A model generated the notes under the pieces. It was given only the letters and a program-made list of their open reading frames with translations. It had not been told where the DNA came from and made no database searches. From positions 1-46,539 of the forward strand of contig DASWKG010000024.1 of assembly GCA_036396755.1 (NCBI GenBank): a stretch of DNA of 46,539 nucleotides. Direction: 5' to 3'. The position numbers were made by a program, and so were the translations under genes. Shown here piece by piece: positions 15,263 to 22,752 of the stretch (position 1 is the first letter of the stretch; each line of letters begins with the position of its first letter). The stretch comes from DASWKG01 sp036396755. Its GTDB lineage: Bacteria; Actinomycetota; UBA4738; CALAEC01.

Positions 15263-15622
15263 GTGCCGACGAGACGAGGCCTCCTGGGAGGCTCGGGTGA
15301 GCGCGCGGCCTGGGACGCCTACCGGGCTCGCGGCTACCGTCTCATCGCCCGCAACTGGCGATGCCGGCTCGGCGAGCTGGACCTGATCGTCGCCAAGGGT
15401 CGAACGATCGTCTTCTGCGAGGTGAAGACCCGCGTGTCCGCGGCCCTCGGCGGCCCTCACGAGTCCGTGACCGCGACCAAGCAGCGGAAGATCCGCGCCC
15501 TCGCCGAGGCCTTCATCGCCCAGTCGCGCCCCGACGCCGACCGCTACCGCTTCGACGTCGCCAGCGTCACCGCGCGGCCCGGGAGGCGCCCGAGCGTCTA
15601 CCTGTTCGAGGACGCGTTCTGA
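15263..15622 (+). CDS. yraN: YraN / UPF0102 family endonuclease-like protein
   Basis: 119 aa from a GTG. The UPF0102 family has a PD-(D/E)xK-type nuclease fold related to Holliday junction resolvases. Its core is visible: GYRLIARNWRCRLGELDLIV (Glu and Asp of the active site) and TIVFCEVKTR (the ExK element), then TKQRKIRALAEAFI and DRYRFDVASV. Enzymatic activity is unproven for the family. The order DUF2469-yraN-comM-dprA matches mycobacteria. The promoter resembles the DNA-damage class, in keeping with a DNA-processing role. Confidence 0.93.
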   Translation: MPTRRGLLGGSGERAAWDAYRARGYRLIARNWRCRLGELDLIVAKGRTIVFCEVKTRVSAALGGPHESVTATKQRKIRALAEAFIAQSRPDADRYRFDVASVTARPGRRPSVYLFEDAF

Positions 15623-15689
15623 TCCCGTCGGCTTGTCTTCCTGCACCGATATGGGGTGTGATTGCCCCAGTCGAGGAGAGGAGGAGGCC

Positions 15690-15977
15690 ATGCCGGTCTA
15701 CATCACCCTCATCCGGTGGACCGACCAGGGTCGCGAGAAGGTCGACAGCCTTCCCGACCGGGTGCAGGAGGTCGAGAAGCGCCTCACCGACCACGGGGCC
15801 AAGACCATCGGCAACTGGGTCACCATGGGCTCGTACGACCAGATCGCCGTCAACGAGGCGCCCGACGACGAGACGGCCGGGAAGCTGGCGCTGATGATCG
15901 CGGGCCGCGGGAACGCCGTCACGCAGACCATGCGGGCGTTCTCGATGGACGAGGTCCGGAGGATGCTGCAGGGCTGA
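15690..15977 (+). CDS. GYD domain protein
   Basis: 95 aa. The ATG at 15690 follows a very strong purine-rich ribosome-binding site (15672-15687), the same GAGGAGGCC as before the DUF2469 gene. MPVYITLIRWTDQGREKV and the later TMGSYDQIAVNEAPDDETA fit the GYD family, small ferredoxin-like proteins of unknown function that often occur alone. Its position between yraN and comM is not part of the usual actinobacterial order. No catalytic residues can be named. Confidence 0.8.
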   Translation: MPVYITLIRWTDQGREKVDSLPDRVQEVEKRLTDHGAKTIGNWVTMGSYDQIAVNEAPDDETAGKLALMIAGRGNAVTQTMRAFSMDEVRRMLQG

Positions 15978-16007
15978 GCCCGTCCCATCCACGCGGGGGG
16001 AGGACCG

Positions 16008-16029
16008 TGTCAGACCCCCTGGCTAGGCT
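16008..16029 (+). promoter_or_regulatory. PafBC-type (DNA-damage) promoter of comM-dprA
   Basis: TGTCAGAC (16008-16015), eight bases, then the -10 TAGGCT (16024-16029), which ends 9 nt before the comM ATG. Spacing is identical to the element before the M23 peptidase gene, and the two share almost all bases, including the flanking CCG and CTxGC. Confidence 0.6.
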
Positions 16030-16038
16030 TCCGGGTCG

Positions 16039-17580
16039 ATGTACGCCCGCGCGAACGGTGTCGCGGTGGTCGGCGTCCACGGCCACCCGGTTTCGGTGGA
16101 GGCGCACGTCGGGCGAGGGCTGCCGGCGCTCTACCTGACGGGCCTCCCCGGGGCGGCCGTGCAGGACGCGCGCGAGCGGGTGCGGCCGGCGGTCGAGAAC
16201 TCGGGCCTGGAGTGGCCGCTCCGGCGGGTGACCGTGAACCTCAGCCCGGCCGATCTGCGCAAGGAGGGCCCGGGGTTCGACCTGCCGATCGCCGTCGCGG
16301 TCCTGGCGGCCACCTCGCAGGTCGATGGATCGCGGCTCGCGCCCTACGCGGTGGCGGGGGAGCTGTCCCTGCGCGGCGCGCTGCTGCCGACCCCCGGGGT
16401 GCTCGTCGTGGCCTGGGCGGCCCGGCAGGCCGGCCTCCGCGGGGTCGTCGTCCCCGAGGCGAACGCCGCCGAGGCGGCCCTCGTGGACGGGATCGAGGTC
16501 GTCGGGGCGCCGTCGCTGGCCAAGGTGGTCGAGTTCTTCCGGAAACAGTGGGTGCCCGACCCGGTGGCGGCTCCGGCCACCGATCCGGTCCCCGCGTCCT
16601 CGGTCGACTTCGCCGACGTCCGGGGCCAGGCCCAGGCCAGGCGGGGCCTGGAGATCGCGGCGGCCGGCGGTCACCACGTGCTCATGATGGGCTCGCCGGG
16701 TGGCGGGAAGACCATGCTGGCCCGGCGGCTGCCCACCATCCTTCCGGACCTCAGCCGCGACGAGGCCCTGGAGGTGACCCGGCTGCATTCGGTGGTCGGG
16801 CTCATCCCGCCGGGGCACGGGCTCGTCCACTCCCGCCCGTTCCGCTCACCGCATCACACGGTCTCGCCGGCCGGGCTGTTGGGAGGGGGAGGCGCCGGGT
16901 CGATCCGGCCGGGCGAGGTCTCGATCGCCCATCAGGGCGTCCTGTTCCTCGACGAGGTCACCGAGTTCCGCCGCGACGCCCTCGAGGGGCTGCGGCAGCC
17001 GCTCGAGGACGGGAGCGTGACGGTGGTGCGCGCCTCGGGCGCGGTGCGGTTCCCGGCCCGGTTCACGCTGGTTGCCGCGGCCAACCCCTGCCCGTGCGGC
17101 TACCACGGCGACCTGCGCCGGCGATGCTCCTGCGCCGAGAACCGGGTGCTGATGTATCGGAACCGGCTCTCCGGCCCGCTGGTCGACCGCATCGACATCC
17201 GCCTCCGGGTCCCCCGGCTCTCGCGGGCCGAGCTGATGGCCACCGAGCCCGGCGAGCGGTCCGAGGCGATCAGGGCCCGTGTCGAGGAAGCGCGCGCCCG
17301 CCAGCGGCGCCGGCTGGCCGGAACGCCCTTCCGCCGCAACGCCGAGGTGAGCGGGAAGGAAGCCCGTCGGGTGGCGGACCTCACGGCCGCCGCCCAGGAA
17401 GCGCTCGGGAACGCGGTCGACCGCCTGAGCCTCAGCGGGCGCGGGTTCGACCGCGCGCTGAAGGTGGCGAGGACGATCGCCGACCTCGGGGGCGCCGATC
17501 GCGTCGACGAGCTCCACGTCCTGGAGGCGCTGGGATTCCGTGCGGAGATGAGCGATCCGGAGGGCGTCGATGCCGCCTGA
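16039..17580 (+). CDS. comM: ComM / YifB family AAA+ ATPase
   Basis: 513 aa. ComM is a hexameric helicase that promotes branch migration during transformation and recombination. It has the N-terminal Lon-protease-like domain (residues ~1-170) and a magnesium-chelatase-type AAA+ core: Walker A GSPGGGKTM (~217-225), RPFRSPHHTVS, Walker B GVLFLDEVTEF (~300-310), then a Cys-rich insert CPCGYHGDLRRRCSC (~352-366) of the family, and a C-terminal Mg-chelatase domain ending with DRALKVARTIADL. It overlaps dprA by 11 bp, so the two are co-translated. Most actinobacteria keep the pair regardless of known competence. Confidence 0.95.
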   Translation: MYARANGVAVVGVHGHPVSVEAHVGRGLPALYLTGLPGAAVQDARERVRPAVENSGLEWPLRRVTVNLSPADLRKEGPGFDLPIAVAVLAATSQVDGSRLAPYAVAGELSLRGALLPTPGVLVVAWAARQAGLRGVVVPEANAAEAALVDGIEVVGAPSLAKVVEFFRKQWVPDPVAAPATDPVPASSVDFADVRGQAQARRGLEIAAAGGHHVLMMGSPGGGKTMLARRLPTILPDLSRDEALEVTRLHSVVGLIPPGHGLVHSRPFRSPHHTVSPAGLLGGGGAGSIRPGEVSIAHQGVLFLDEVTEFRRDALEGLRQPLEDGSVTVVRASGAVRFPARFTLVAAANPCPCGYHGDLRRRCSCAENRVLMYRNRLSGPLVDRIDIRLRVPRLSRAELMATEPGERSEAIRARVEEARARQRRRLAGTPFRRNAEVSGKEARRVADLTAAAQEALGNAVDRLSLSGRGFDRALKVARTIADLGGADRVDELHVLEALGFRAEMSDPEGVDAA

Positions 17581-18745
17581 GGAGCCGGCGCGCGGAGGTT
17601 TGGAGCCCGGGGAGAGCCGCCCGCCTCCGCCGAGAGGCTGGCCCGACGGGTTCGTCTCGTCCCGCGCCGACCGCGACGCCGTCCTGGGGCTTTCCCGGGT
17701 CGAGCTGGTGCCCCGCGATCTGCACGCGCTGGCCTGGGAGCAGGGGTCGGCTGCGGCGTGTCTCCGCGAGATCCGGAGCGCGCCCCGCTGGCGGGGTCGG
17801 GCCGAGAACGCGGGACTCGACCCGGCCGAGATCCGGGCTTCCGTGGCCGCCTGCGGCGCCGGGGTGCTGGCAGCCGGGGATCCCGGCTTCCCGGAGTCCC
17901 TCCTCGACCTCCACGACCCGCCCGCGTGGCTGTTCGTGCGGGGGGTGCTTCCCGAGGATGCGCGGTGGGTGACCGTGGTGGGCGCGCGCCGCTGCTCCGC
18001 CTACGGCCGCGAGGTCGCGACCGCGATCGGGCGCGGGCTCGGGGCGGCCGGGGTGGTGGTCGTGAGCGGTGCGGCCAGCGGGATCGACGGCGCCGCCCAC
18101 CGAGGGGCGTTGGAGGCGCACGGGCCGACCGTCGCCGTGCTCGGTTCGGGGGTGGACGTCCCCTATCCCACGGGCCACCGTCGTCTGATCTCCCGGATCG
18201 CGACGGAGGGCGCGGTCGTCTCGGAGTACCCGCCCGGTACGCGCGCCTCCCGGCATCGGTTCCCGGCTCGGAACCGGATCGTGGCCGCCCTCGGCGAGAA
18301 GGCGGTGGTGGTCGAGGGGGCCCTCGGGAGCGGATCGCGGATCACCGCCGAGTTCGCGATGGACCTGGGGCGGGAGGTCTTCGGCATCCCCGGGCCGGTC
18401 ACGAGCCCGCTGGCGGCGGTCCCGCACGAGCTGATGCGGGAGGGGGCGACCCTGGCCCGCGGGGCCGCCGATGTCCTCGAGTCGCTCGAGCTCTTCTCGC
18501 GTGGGGGCGAGGTTCGGGGCGCCTCGCTCGAGGGGCCGGAGGCGCGGGCGCTCGAGGCGCTCGCGGGATCGGCGTCGACGCTGGAGGAGATCGTGGTTCG
18601 GAGCGGGCTCGCCGCCGGCGATGCCCTCGCCGCCCTGATGGGGCTGGAGCTTCGGGGGCTCGTTCGCACGGCGGGCGGCCGCTACGAGCGGACGCTCGCT
18701 GGGGCCGGGGGGGAGGTGCCGGAGGTGAACCGGTCTAGAACCTGA
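17570..18745 (+). CDS. dprA: DNA-processing protein DprA (Smf)
   Basis: 391 aa. DprA protects incoming single-stranded DNA and loads RecA. After a Pro-rich N-terminus and a SAM-like helical region (residues ~25-110), the Rossmann core has VTVVGARRCSAYGREVA, VVSGAASGIDGAAHRGAL, AVLGSGVDVPYP and SEYPPGTRASRHRFPARNR, the family hallmarks. A C-terminal winged-helix (about 315-375) follows. The ATG lies within the end of comM. Downstream, the 3' end overlaps by 11 bp a possible convergent open frame on the minus strand. Confidence 0.95.
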   Translation: MPPEEPARGGLEPGESRPPPPRGWPDGFVSSRADRDAVLGLSRVELVPRDLHALAWEQGSAAACLREIRSAPRWRGRAENAGLDPAEIRASVAACGAGVLAAGDPGFPESLLDLHDPPAWLFVRGVLPEDARWVTVVGARRCSAYGREVATAIGRGLGAAGVVVVSGAASGIDGAAHRGALEAHGPTVAVLGSGVDVPYPTGHRRLISRIATEGAVVSEYPPGTRASRHRFPARNRIVAALGEKAVVVEGALGSGSRITAEFAMDLGREVFGIPGPVTSPLAAVPHELMREGATLARGAADVLESLELFSRGGEVRGASLEGPEARALEALAGSASTLEEIVVRSGLAAGDALAALMGLELRGLVRTAGGRYERTLAGAGGEVPEVNRSRT

Positions 18746-18992
18746 GCGCGCCCCACACGTTCTCGGGCGTGGGCCGGAGGAGCTCCGCATCGGCGACCTC
18801 GGCGACGCGGCTGCGAACGAAGCGCCTGCGACCGTTCTTCGCTTTCCGGGCCCGGTCGACCGACCGGACCAGCGACGCGATCCGCGCCCGGCGGATGCGC
18901 CGCTCGGTGTCGAGGACTCAGACGGGGTGGGTGACCGCCGGATGGATCATGGGGCCATGGTCCCACGGGTCCCTCGATCGCGCCCGCCCCAT
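18735..18992 (-). pseudogene. Small minus-strand gene interrupted by in-frame TGA
   Basis: On the minus strand an ATG at 18992, preceded by a GGGGAA ribosome-binding-like sequence, opens a frame that meets TGA at 18920-18918 (codon 25). The frame then stays open for 60 more codons to TAG at 18737-18735. The second part is basic and has coding-like third positions (VRSVDRARKAKNGRRRF ... RPTPENVWGALRF), but has no ATG, GTG or TTG of its own near its beginning. It could be a nonsense-mutated small gene, a sequencing error, or chance. I do not recognise a family. Confidence 0.3.
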
Positions 18993-19060
18993 GATGCTTC
19001 CCCGGGGCCGGGCCGTGTGTTACAAGGTGCTCAGCCGTCTCAGGAGGAGACATCTTCCCC
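18993..19060 (+). promoter_or_regulatory. xerC upstream region and ribosome-binding site
   Basis: The 315-bp dprA-xerC gap contains the possible minus-strand gene and then this leader. AGGAGGAG (19042-19049) is a near-perfect Shine-Dalgarno sequence 11 nt before the xerC ATG. No clear -10 of the TANNNT class was found, and no terminator with a T-run follows dprA. Confidence 0.5.
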
Positions 19061-19960
19061 ATGCCCAGCCCGGATGATCGCGCGCTCGTCGATGCCTTCC
19101 TCGAGCACGTATCGCTCGAGCGGCGCCTCTCCGAGCACACCGCTCGTGCCTACCGAAACGACCTCGTCGGCCTCTCCGAGTTCCTCTCGCGCGCCGGCCT
19201 CTCCCTGGCGGAGGCCACCTACCCGATGCTCCGCCGCTGGCTCGCGAACCAGGCGACGATGGGGTACGCGCCCGCGACCATCGCCCGGCGGTCGGCGTCG
19301 ATCCGTTCCTTCTACCGGTTCGCCGCCCGGCGCGGTCTCATCGCAGCCGATCCGTCCTCGCGCCTGCTCTCCCCGAAGGTGCCGAAGCGCCTGCCGGCCG
19401 TCCTGCGCCCCCCCGACGCTGCCGCCCTGGTCGAGGCGCCCGCCGGCGACGACGCCTGGGGCGCGCGCGACCGGGCCATCCTCGAGCTCCTCTACGCGTG
19501 CGGGGTCCGGGTCTCGGAGCTGTGCGGGCTGGATCTCGGCGACGCCGATGCCGGCCGCGGCCGCGTCCGCGTGATGGGGAAGGGGGGCAAGGAGCGGGAG
19601 CTGCCGCTCGGGGACCCCGCGGCGGATGCGCTCACGGACTACCTCGCGGTTCGGCCGTCGCTCCCGGTCCGGGAGGGCAGCGAGCGGGCCCTCTTCGTGA
19701 ACCACCGCGGCAAGCGCATCGGCTCTCGTGACGTGCGCGCGATGGTCGAGCGGTACCGGCGCCTCGCGCTGGGGGATCGGCGCGCCACGCCCCACACCCT
19801 GCGGCACTCCTTCGCCACGCATCTCATGGAGGGCGGGGCCGACATCCGGGCGGTCCAGGAGCTGCTCGGGCACGCCAACCTCGGGGTCACCCAGCGATAC
19901 ACTCACGTCTCGAAGGGGCGGCTCTTCGGGGCCTACCGTCGGAGCCATCCCCGGGCCTGA
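19061..19960 (+). CDS. xerC: Tyrosine recombinase XerC/XerD type
   Basis: 299 aa, the normal XerC/D length. Residues ~10-95 are the SAM-like N-terminal core-binding domain. Catalytic residues are visible: Arg in YACGVRVSELCGLDL (~150), Lys in VMGKGGKERELPL, His-x-x-Arg in HTLRHSFATHL (~245-255), His in LLGHANLGVTQRY and the nucleophile Tyr in QRYTHV (~279). Xer proteins resolve chromosome dimers at dif. The position next to dprA and whiG-rpsB matches the housekeeping actinobacterial gene, so it is not evidence of a mobile element. Confidence 0.93.
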   Translation: MPSPDDRALVDAFLEHVSLERRLSEHTARAYRNDLVGLSEFLSRAGLSLAEATYPMLRRWLANQATMGYAPATIARRSASIRSFYRFAARRGLIAADPSSRLLSPKVPKRLPAVLRPPDAAALVEAPAGDDAWGARDRAILELLYACGVRVSELCGLDLGDADAGRGRVRVMGKGGKERELPLGDPAADALTDYLAVRPSLPVREGSERALFVNHRGKRIGSRDVRAMVERYRRLALGDRRATPHTLRHSFATHLMEGGADIRAVQELLGHANLGVTQRYTHVSKGRLFGAYRRSHPRA

Positions 19961-19977
19961 GGGAGGGAGCGGTCATC
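19961..19977 (+). promoter_or_regulatory. Ribosome-binding site deciding an ATC start of the whiG-like gene
   Basis: GGGAGGG at 19961-19967 is followed after 7 nt by ATC (19975-19977), in frame with the sigma factor. No ATG, GTG or TTG is in frame between the previous stop and 20095, which already lies inside the conserved region. Confidence 0.5.
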
Positions 19978-20763
19978 GCGGAGAACACGCGGGAAGCGGT
20001 CGCGGGCGAGGAGCTCGCCGAGCTCTGGCGCGGCTTCAAGGACACCGGCGCGCACGACCTGCGCGAGCGCCTCATCCTCCACTACTCGCCGCTGGTGAAG
20101 TTCGTCGCCGGCCGGATCGCGGCGGGCCTGCCCCAGAACGTCGAGCAGGCCGACCTCGTCTCGTTCGGCATGTTCGGCCTCATCGATGCGCTGGACAAGT
20201 TCGACCTCGGGCGCGGGGTGAAGTTCGAGACCTACGCGATCCCTCGCATCCGCGGTGCCGTCATCGACGAGCTGCGCGCCCTCGACTGGGTGCCGCGCTC
20301 GGTGCGCTTCAAGGCCCGCGAGCTCGACCGCGCCTACGAGGCCCAGGAGTCGAAGCTCGGCCGGGCGCCCACCGATGCCGAGCTGGCCGCCCACCTCGGC
20401 ATCGAGGAGCGCGAGCTGCACGAGGTGGTCAGCCAGATCTCGTTCGTCTCGGTCCTCGCGCTCGACGAGGTGGTCGGGGGAGAGGAGCGGGGTGAGACCC
20501 GCACGCTGCTCGATACGCTCGCCGACGCCGCGAGCGCCGACCCCACCGCCGACCTGGAGGGGCAGGAGATGCGGGGCATGCTCTCGTCGGCGATCAGCTC
20601 GCTCGCCGAGCGCGAGAAGGTCGTCATCACGCTCTATTACTTCGAGGGCCTGACGCTCGCCGAGATCGGCGACATCCTCGGCGTCACCGAGTCGCGCGTC
20701 TGCCAGATCCACGTCAAGGCGGTCGGGAACCTTCGGAAGGGCCTCGTCGACCACGACGCGTAG
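19975..20763 (+). CDS. whiG: WhiG/FliA-type sigma-70 family factor
   Basis: 262 aa if it starts at ATC 19975. The N-terminal part (ELAELWRGFKDTG then RERLILHYSPLVKFVAGRI) aligns with the start of Streptomyces WhiG, and region 2 continues with LPQNVEQADLVSFGMFGLIDALDKFD and KFETYAIPRIRGAVIDELRALDWVPRSVR. Region 3 follows, and region 4 ends with LAEREKVVITLYYFEGLTLAEIGDILGVTESRVCQIH. The first standard start codon, GTG 20095, would remove about 40 residues including conserved ILHYSPLV, so it is rejected. WhiG directs early sporulation in Streptomyces; FliA directs flagellar genes. Which programme it controls here is unknown. It is very close to xerC (14-bp gap). Confidence 0.92.
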   Translation: MAENTREAVAGEELAELWRGFKDTGAHDLRERLILHYSPLVKFVAGRIAAGLPQNVEQADLVSFGMFGLIDALDKFDLGRGVKFETYAIPRIRGAVIDELRALDWVPRSVRFKARELDRAYEAQESKLGRAPTDAELAAHLGIEERELHEVVSQISFVSVLALDEVVGGEERGETRTLLDTLADAASADPTADLEGQEMRGMLSSAISSLAEREKVVITLYYFEGLTLAEIGDILGVTESRVCQIHVKAVGNLRKGLVDHDA

Positions 20764-20778
20764 GCGCCCCCGGGTCCG

Positions 20779-20800
20779 TGTCGGACCCTCTCGCTAGGCT
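20779..20800 (+). promoter_or_regulatory. PafBC-type (DNA-damage) promoter before the M23 peptidase gene
   Basis: TGTCGGAC (20779-20786), eight bases, then TAGGCT (20795-20800). The spacing and nearly all bases match the comM element 4.8 kb upstream. A leader of ~50 nt with the Shine-Dalgarno GAGGAGG (20842-20848) precedes the GTG at 20858. Confidence 0.6.
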
Positions 20801-20857
20801 GAGGTCGATCGTCCAAGCGTGCATGCCGTCGAGCCTCCCCCGAGGAGGTGAACGCTC

Positions 20858-21427
20858 GTGGATCGAGCGGCCGTCGTGATCCTCGCCATCGCAGCTGCCG
20901 GGGTTGCCTCTCTCGCCCCCGCCCCCCGCGGACCGGATCCCGGGCCCGTTCCGCCGCTGCCCGGGACCTACGCGTGGCCCGTCCGGGGGCCGTTGCTACG
21001 GCCGTTCGAGCCCCCCGCGGGCCCGTACGGCGCCGGCCACCGCGGCATCGACATCGGGGCGGGGGAGGGCACGCCGGTGCGGGCCGCCGAGCGGGGCATC
21101 GTCGCGTTCGCCGGGGCCGTGGCCGGGTCGCTCTTCGTCTCGATCGACCACCCGGGCGGCGTCCGGACCACCTACTCGTGGCTCTCGGAACGCCTCGTCC
21201 GCCGCGGCGACGCGGTCGCGCGAGGTCAGACGATCGGGCGAAGTGGGGCGGGGCACCCCGCGGGCGGCCCGCCCCACCTCCACTTCGCGGCGCTCGTGGG
21301 GGGCGTCTACGTCGACCCGCTGCTGCTGCTCGAGCCGCTGGGGGTGGTCGGGCTCGTTCGACTCGCCCCGCTCGAGGAGCCGCCGGAGCGGGCCGCCGCA
21401 GGTGGGACGGATCCTCCGTTCCCATAG
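20858..21427 (+). CDS. Secreted M23 family peptidoglycan metallo-endopeptidase
   Basis: 189 aa. A short hydrophobic N-terminus (residues ~4-22, VVILAIAAAGVASLA) should act as signal peptide or anchor, followed by a Pro-rich linker. The lysostaphin-type domain has His61 and Asp65 in GAGHRGIDIGAGEGTPV and His140/His142 in PPHLHFAALV, the zinc and catalytic residues of M23, so an active enzyme that cuts cell-wall peptide cross-links is expected. An M23 gene (Rv2891) stands at the same place before rpsB in M. tuberculosis. The promoter resembles the DNA-damage class. It is followed by the propeller gene after 11 bp. Confidence 0.92.
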   Translation: MDRAAVVILAIAAAGVASLAPAPRGPDPGPVPPLPGTYAWPVRGPLLRPFEPPAGPYGAGHRGIDIGAGEGTPVRAAERGIVAFAGAVAGSLFVSIDHPGGVRTTYSWLSERLVRRGDAVARGQTIGRSGAGHPAGGPPHLHFAALVGGVYVDPLLLLEPLGVVGLVRLAPLEEPPERAAAGGTDPPFP

Positions 21428-21430
21428 AAT
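21425..21430 (+). promoter_or_regulatory. Putative -10 of the propeller gene (leaderless)
   Basis: TAGAAT; its TAG is the stop codon of the M23 gene. It ends 8 nt before the GTG at 21439, with no ribosome-binding site between. Confidence 0.45.
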
Positions 21431-21438
21431 GGGCGACC

Positions 21439-22752
21439 GTGCCTCCCGGAGCGGCCATCCGCCGCCACCTCCTGCTCCTGCCGATAGCCGCGTCCCTGCT
21501 GGCTCTCGGGCCGGCCGCTGCCGCTCAGCGGGCCGACGCCTCATGGCCCACGGCCGGAGGCGATGCGGCGCACACCGGCGTCGCGTCGGGACCGGAGCCG
21601 CCGTACCGGGTCGCCTGGGAGGTCGAGACCGACGATGACGATCCGATCTGCGCGCCGGTCGTGGCCGAGGGCCTGGTGATCGTGGTCATGCGCGAGTCGG
21701 TCATGGCGCTCTCGGCCGGGGACGGGTCGGAGGCGTGGTCGGTCGACCGGGAGGAGGGCCCGGCCGGCGCGGCGGTCGTCCTCGGCGAGACGGTCGCCTA
21801 CGTCGAGGGCCGGGACGACGGCGCGAGCCTGGTCGCGGCCGGCCTGACCGACGGGGCCGAGCTCTGGTCGTTCGACCTCGACGACTCCGCGCCCGGGCCG
21901 CTCGCGGCCGACGCCGACACGGTCTTCGTCGCCACATCGGAGGGCCTCGTGCACGCGCTCGACGCCGAGACCGGCGAGGAGGATTGGAGCTTCGAGGTCG
22001 AGGGCGAGACCCTGGGCGCGCCCGCCGTGGCGGGCGGGCTCGTGTACGTCTCCGCCGCTCGTCCCTCCGCGCGCGCCGGCACCGTCTACGCGATCGACGC
22101 CGAGACGGGCGAGGAGGCGTGGCGGTTCTCGCCGTCGGGCAGCGCGCTCGGGTTCTCCTCGTTCGCGGTGGCCGGTGACCTCGCCTACGTCGGGACGGGC
22201 GACCGCACCGTCCGGGCCCTCGGCGTCGAGGACGGCCGGGAGGTGTGGTCGAGGGTCGTGCGGGCGCCGTTCGGCCCGCGCTCGATGCCGGCGGTTCCGG
22301 GCGACCTCGTCGTGGGGGACGTGCTCGGCGGCGTCTACCGCCTGGGGGCCGCGGACGGGGAGATCGCGTGGGACTTCCGCGTCCCCGGCTCGCTCCTCTC
22401 GGGATCGCCCATCGTCGCCGGCGGCTTCGTGGTCGTGGGGGACGACACGGGGCAGGCCTCGGCGATCGACCTCGAGGAAGGGCTCCTCGTCTGGAAGGAC
22501 ACGTTCGGCAGCGCGCGCCTCGAGGCGCCCGCCGCCGACGGGGATCACGTCTACCTCGCCTCCCGCGGTGGCCGCGTCGTCGCGCTCGAGCACGACCCGG
22601 ACGCGGCCCTGCTGGCGGAGCCATCGCCGACCACGCTGTTCCCCCTGCAGGCGCTCCTGAACTTCGCCGCGGCCGCGGCCGCCCTCCTGGTGCTGCTCCT
22701 GGTCGTCTTCCGGGTGGTGCTCCCCGCGCCGCGCGAGGAGGCGGAGAGCTGA
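21439..22752 (+). CDS. Secreted/anchored PQQ-type (BamB-like) beta-propeller protein
   Basis: 437 aa from GTG 21439. Residues 1-~30 are a signal peptide (RRHLLLLPIAASLLALGPAAAAQ). Residues ~35-395 are repeated PQQ-like blades, recognisable by 'ALDAETGEEDWSFEVEG', 'AIDAETGEEAWRFSPSG', 'ALGVEDGREVWSRVV' and 'AIDLEEGLLVWKDTFG'. A C-terminal membrane span (~405-430, LNFAAAAAALLVLLLVVFRVV) and a short charged tail follow, so the propeller should face outside. PQQ-binding residues cannot be confirmed; such propellers often act as scaffolds. Its stop overlaps the ATG of the membrane protein gene, so the two probably work together. No homolog with known function is recognised. Confidence 0.85.
   Translation: MPPGAAIRRHLLLLPIAASLLALGPAAAAQRADASWPTAGGDAAHTGVASGPEPPYRVAWEVETDDDDPICAPVVAEGLVIVVMRESVMALSAGDGSEAWSVDREEGPAGAAVVLGETVAYVEGRDDGASLVAAGLTDGAELWSFDLDDSAPGPLAADADTVFVATSEGLVHALDAETGEEDWSFEVEGETLGAPAVAGGLVYVSAARPSARAGTVYAIDAETGEEAWRFSPSGSALGFSSFAVAGDLAYVGTGDRTVRALGVEDGREVWSRVVRAPFGPRSMPAVPGDLVVGDVLGGVYRLGAADGEIAWDFRVPGSLLSGSPIVAGGFVVVGDDTGQASAIDLEEGLLVWKDTFGSARLEAPAADGDHVYLASRGGRVVALEHDPDAALLAEPSPTTLFPLQALLNFAAAAAALLVLLLVVFRVVLPAPREEAES

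Noticed and set aside
18918..18920. In-frame TGA as a selenocysteine codon
   Set aside because: No known selenoprotein family is recognised and no selenocysteine-insertion hairpin was identified just after the TGA; a nonsense mutation or error is more likely.
18769..19077. 102-codon plus-strand open frame between dprA and xerC
   Set aside because: It has no ribosome-binding site, overlaps the xerC start and has Arg-rich low-complexity content typical of a shadow frame.
19061..19960. Tyrosine recombinase as integrase of a mobile element
   Set aside because: Length, sequence and position next to dprA match the housekeeping XerC/D; no attachment-site repeats or other mobile genes flank it.
20095..20763. 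GTG 20095 as the start of the sigma factor
   Set aside because: It has no ribosome-binding site and would remove conserved residues (RERLILHYSPL) that align with the WhiG N-terminus.
20848..21438. In-frame upstream extension of the propeller protein across the M23 gene
   Set aside because: That stretch overlaps the M23 peptidase in another frame, and the signal peptide begins only at GTG 21439, directly after a -10-like box.
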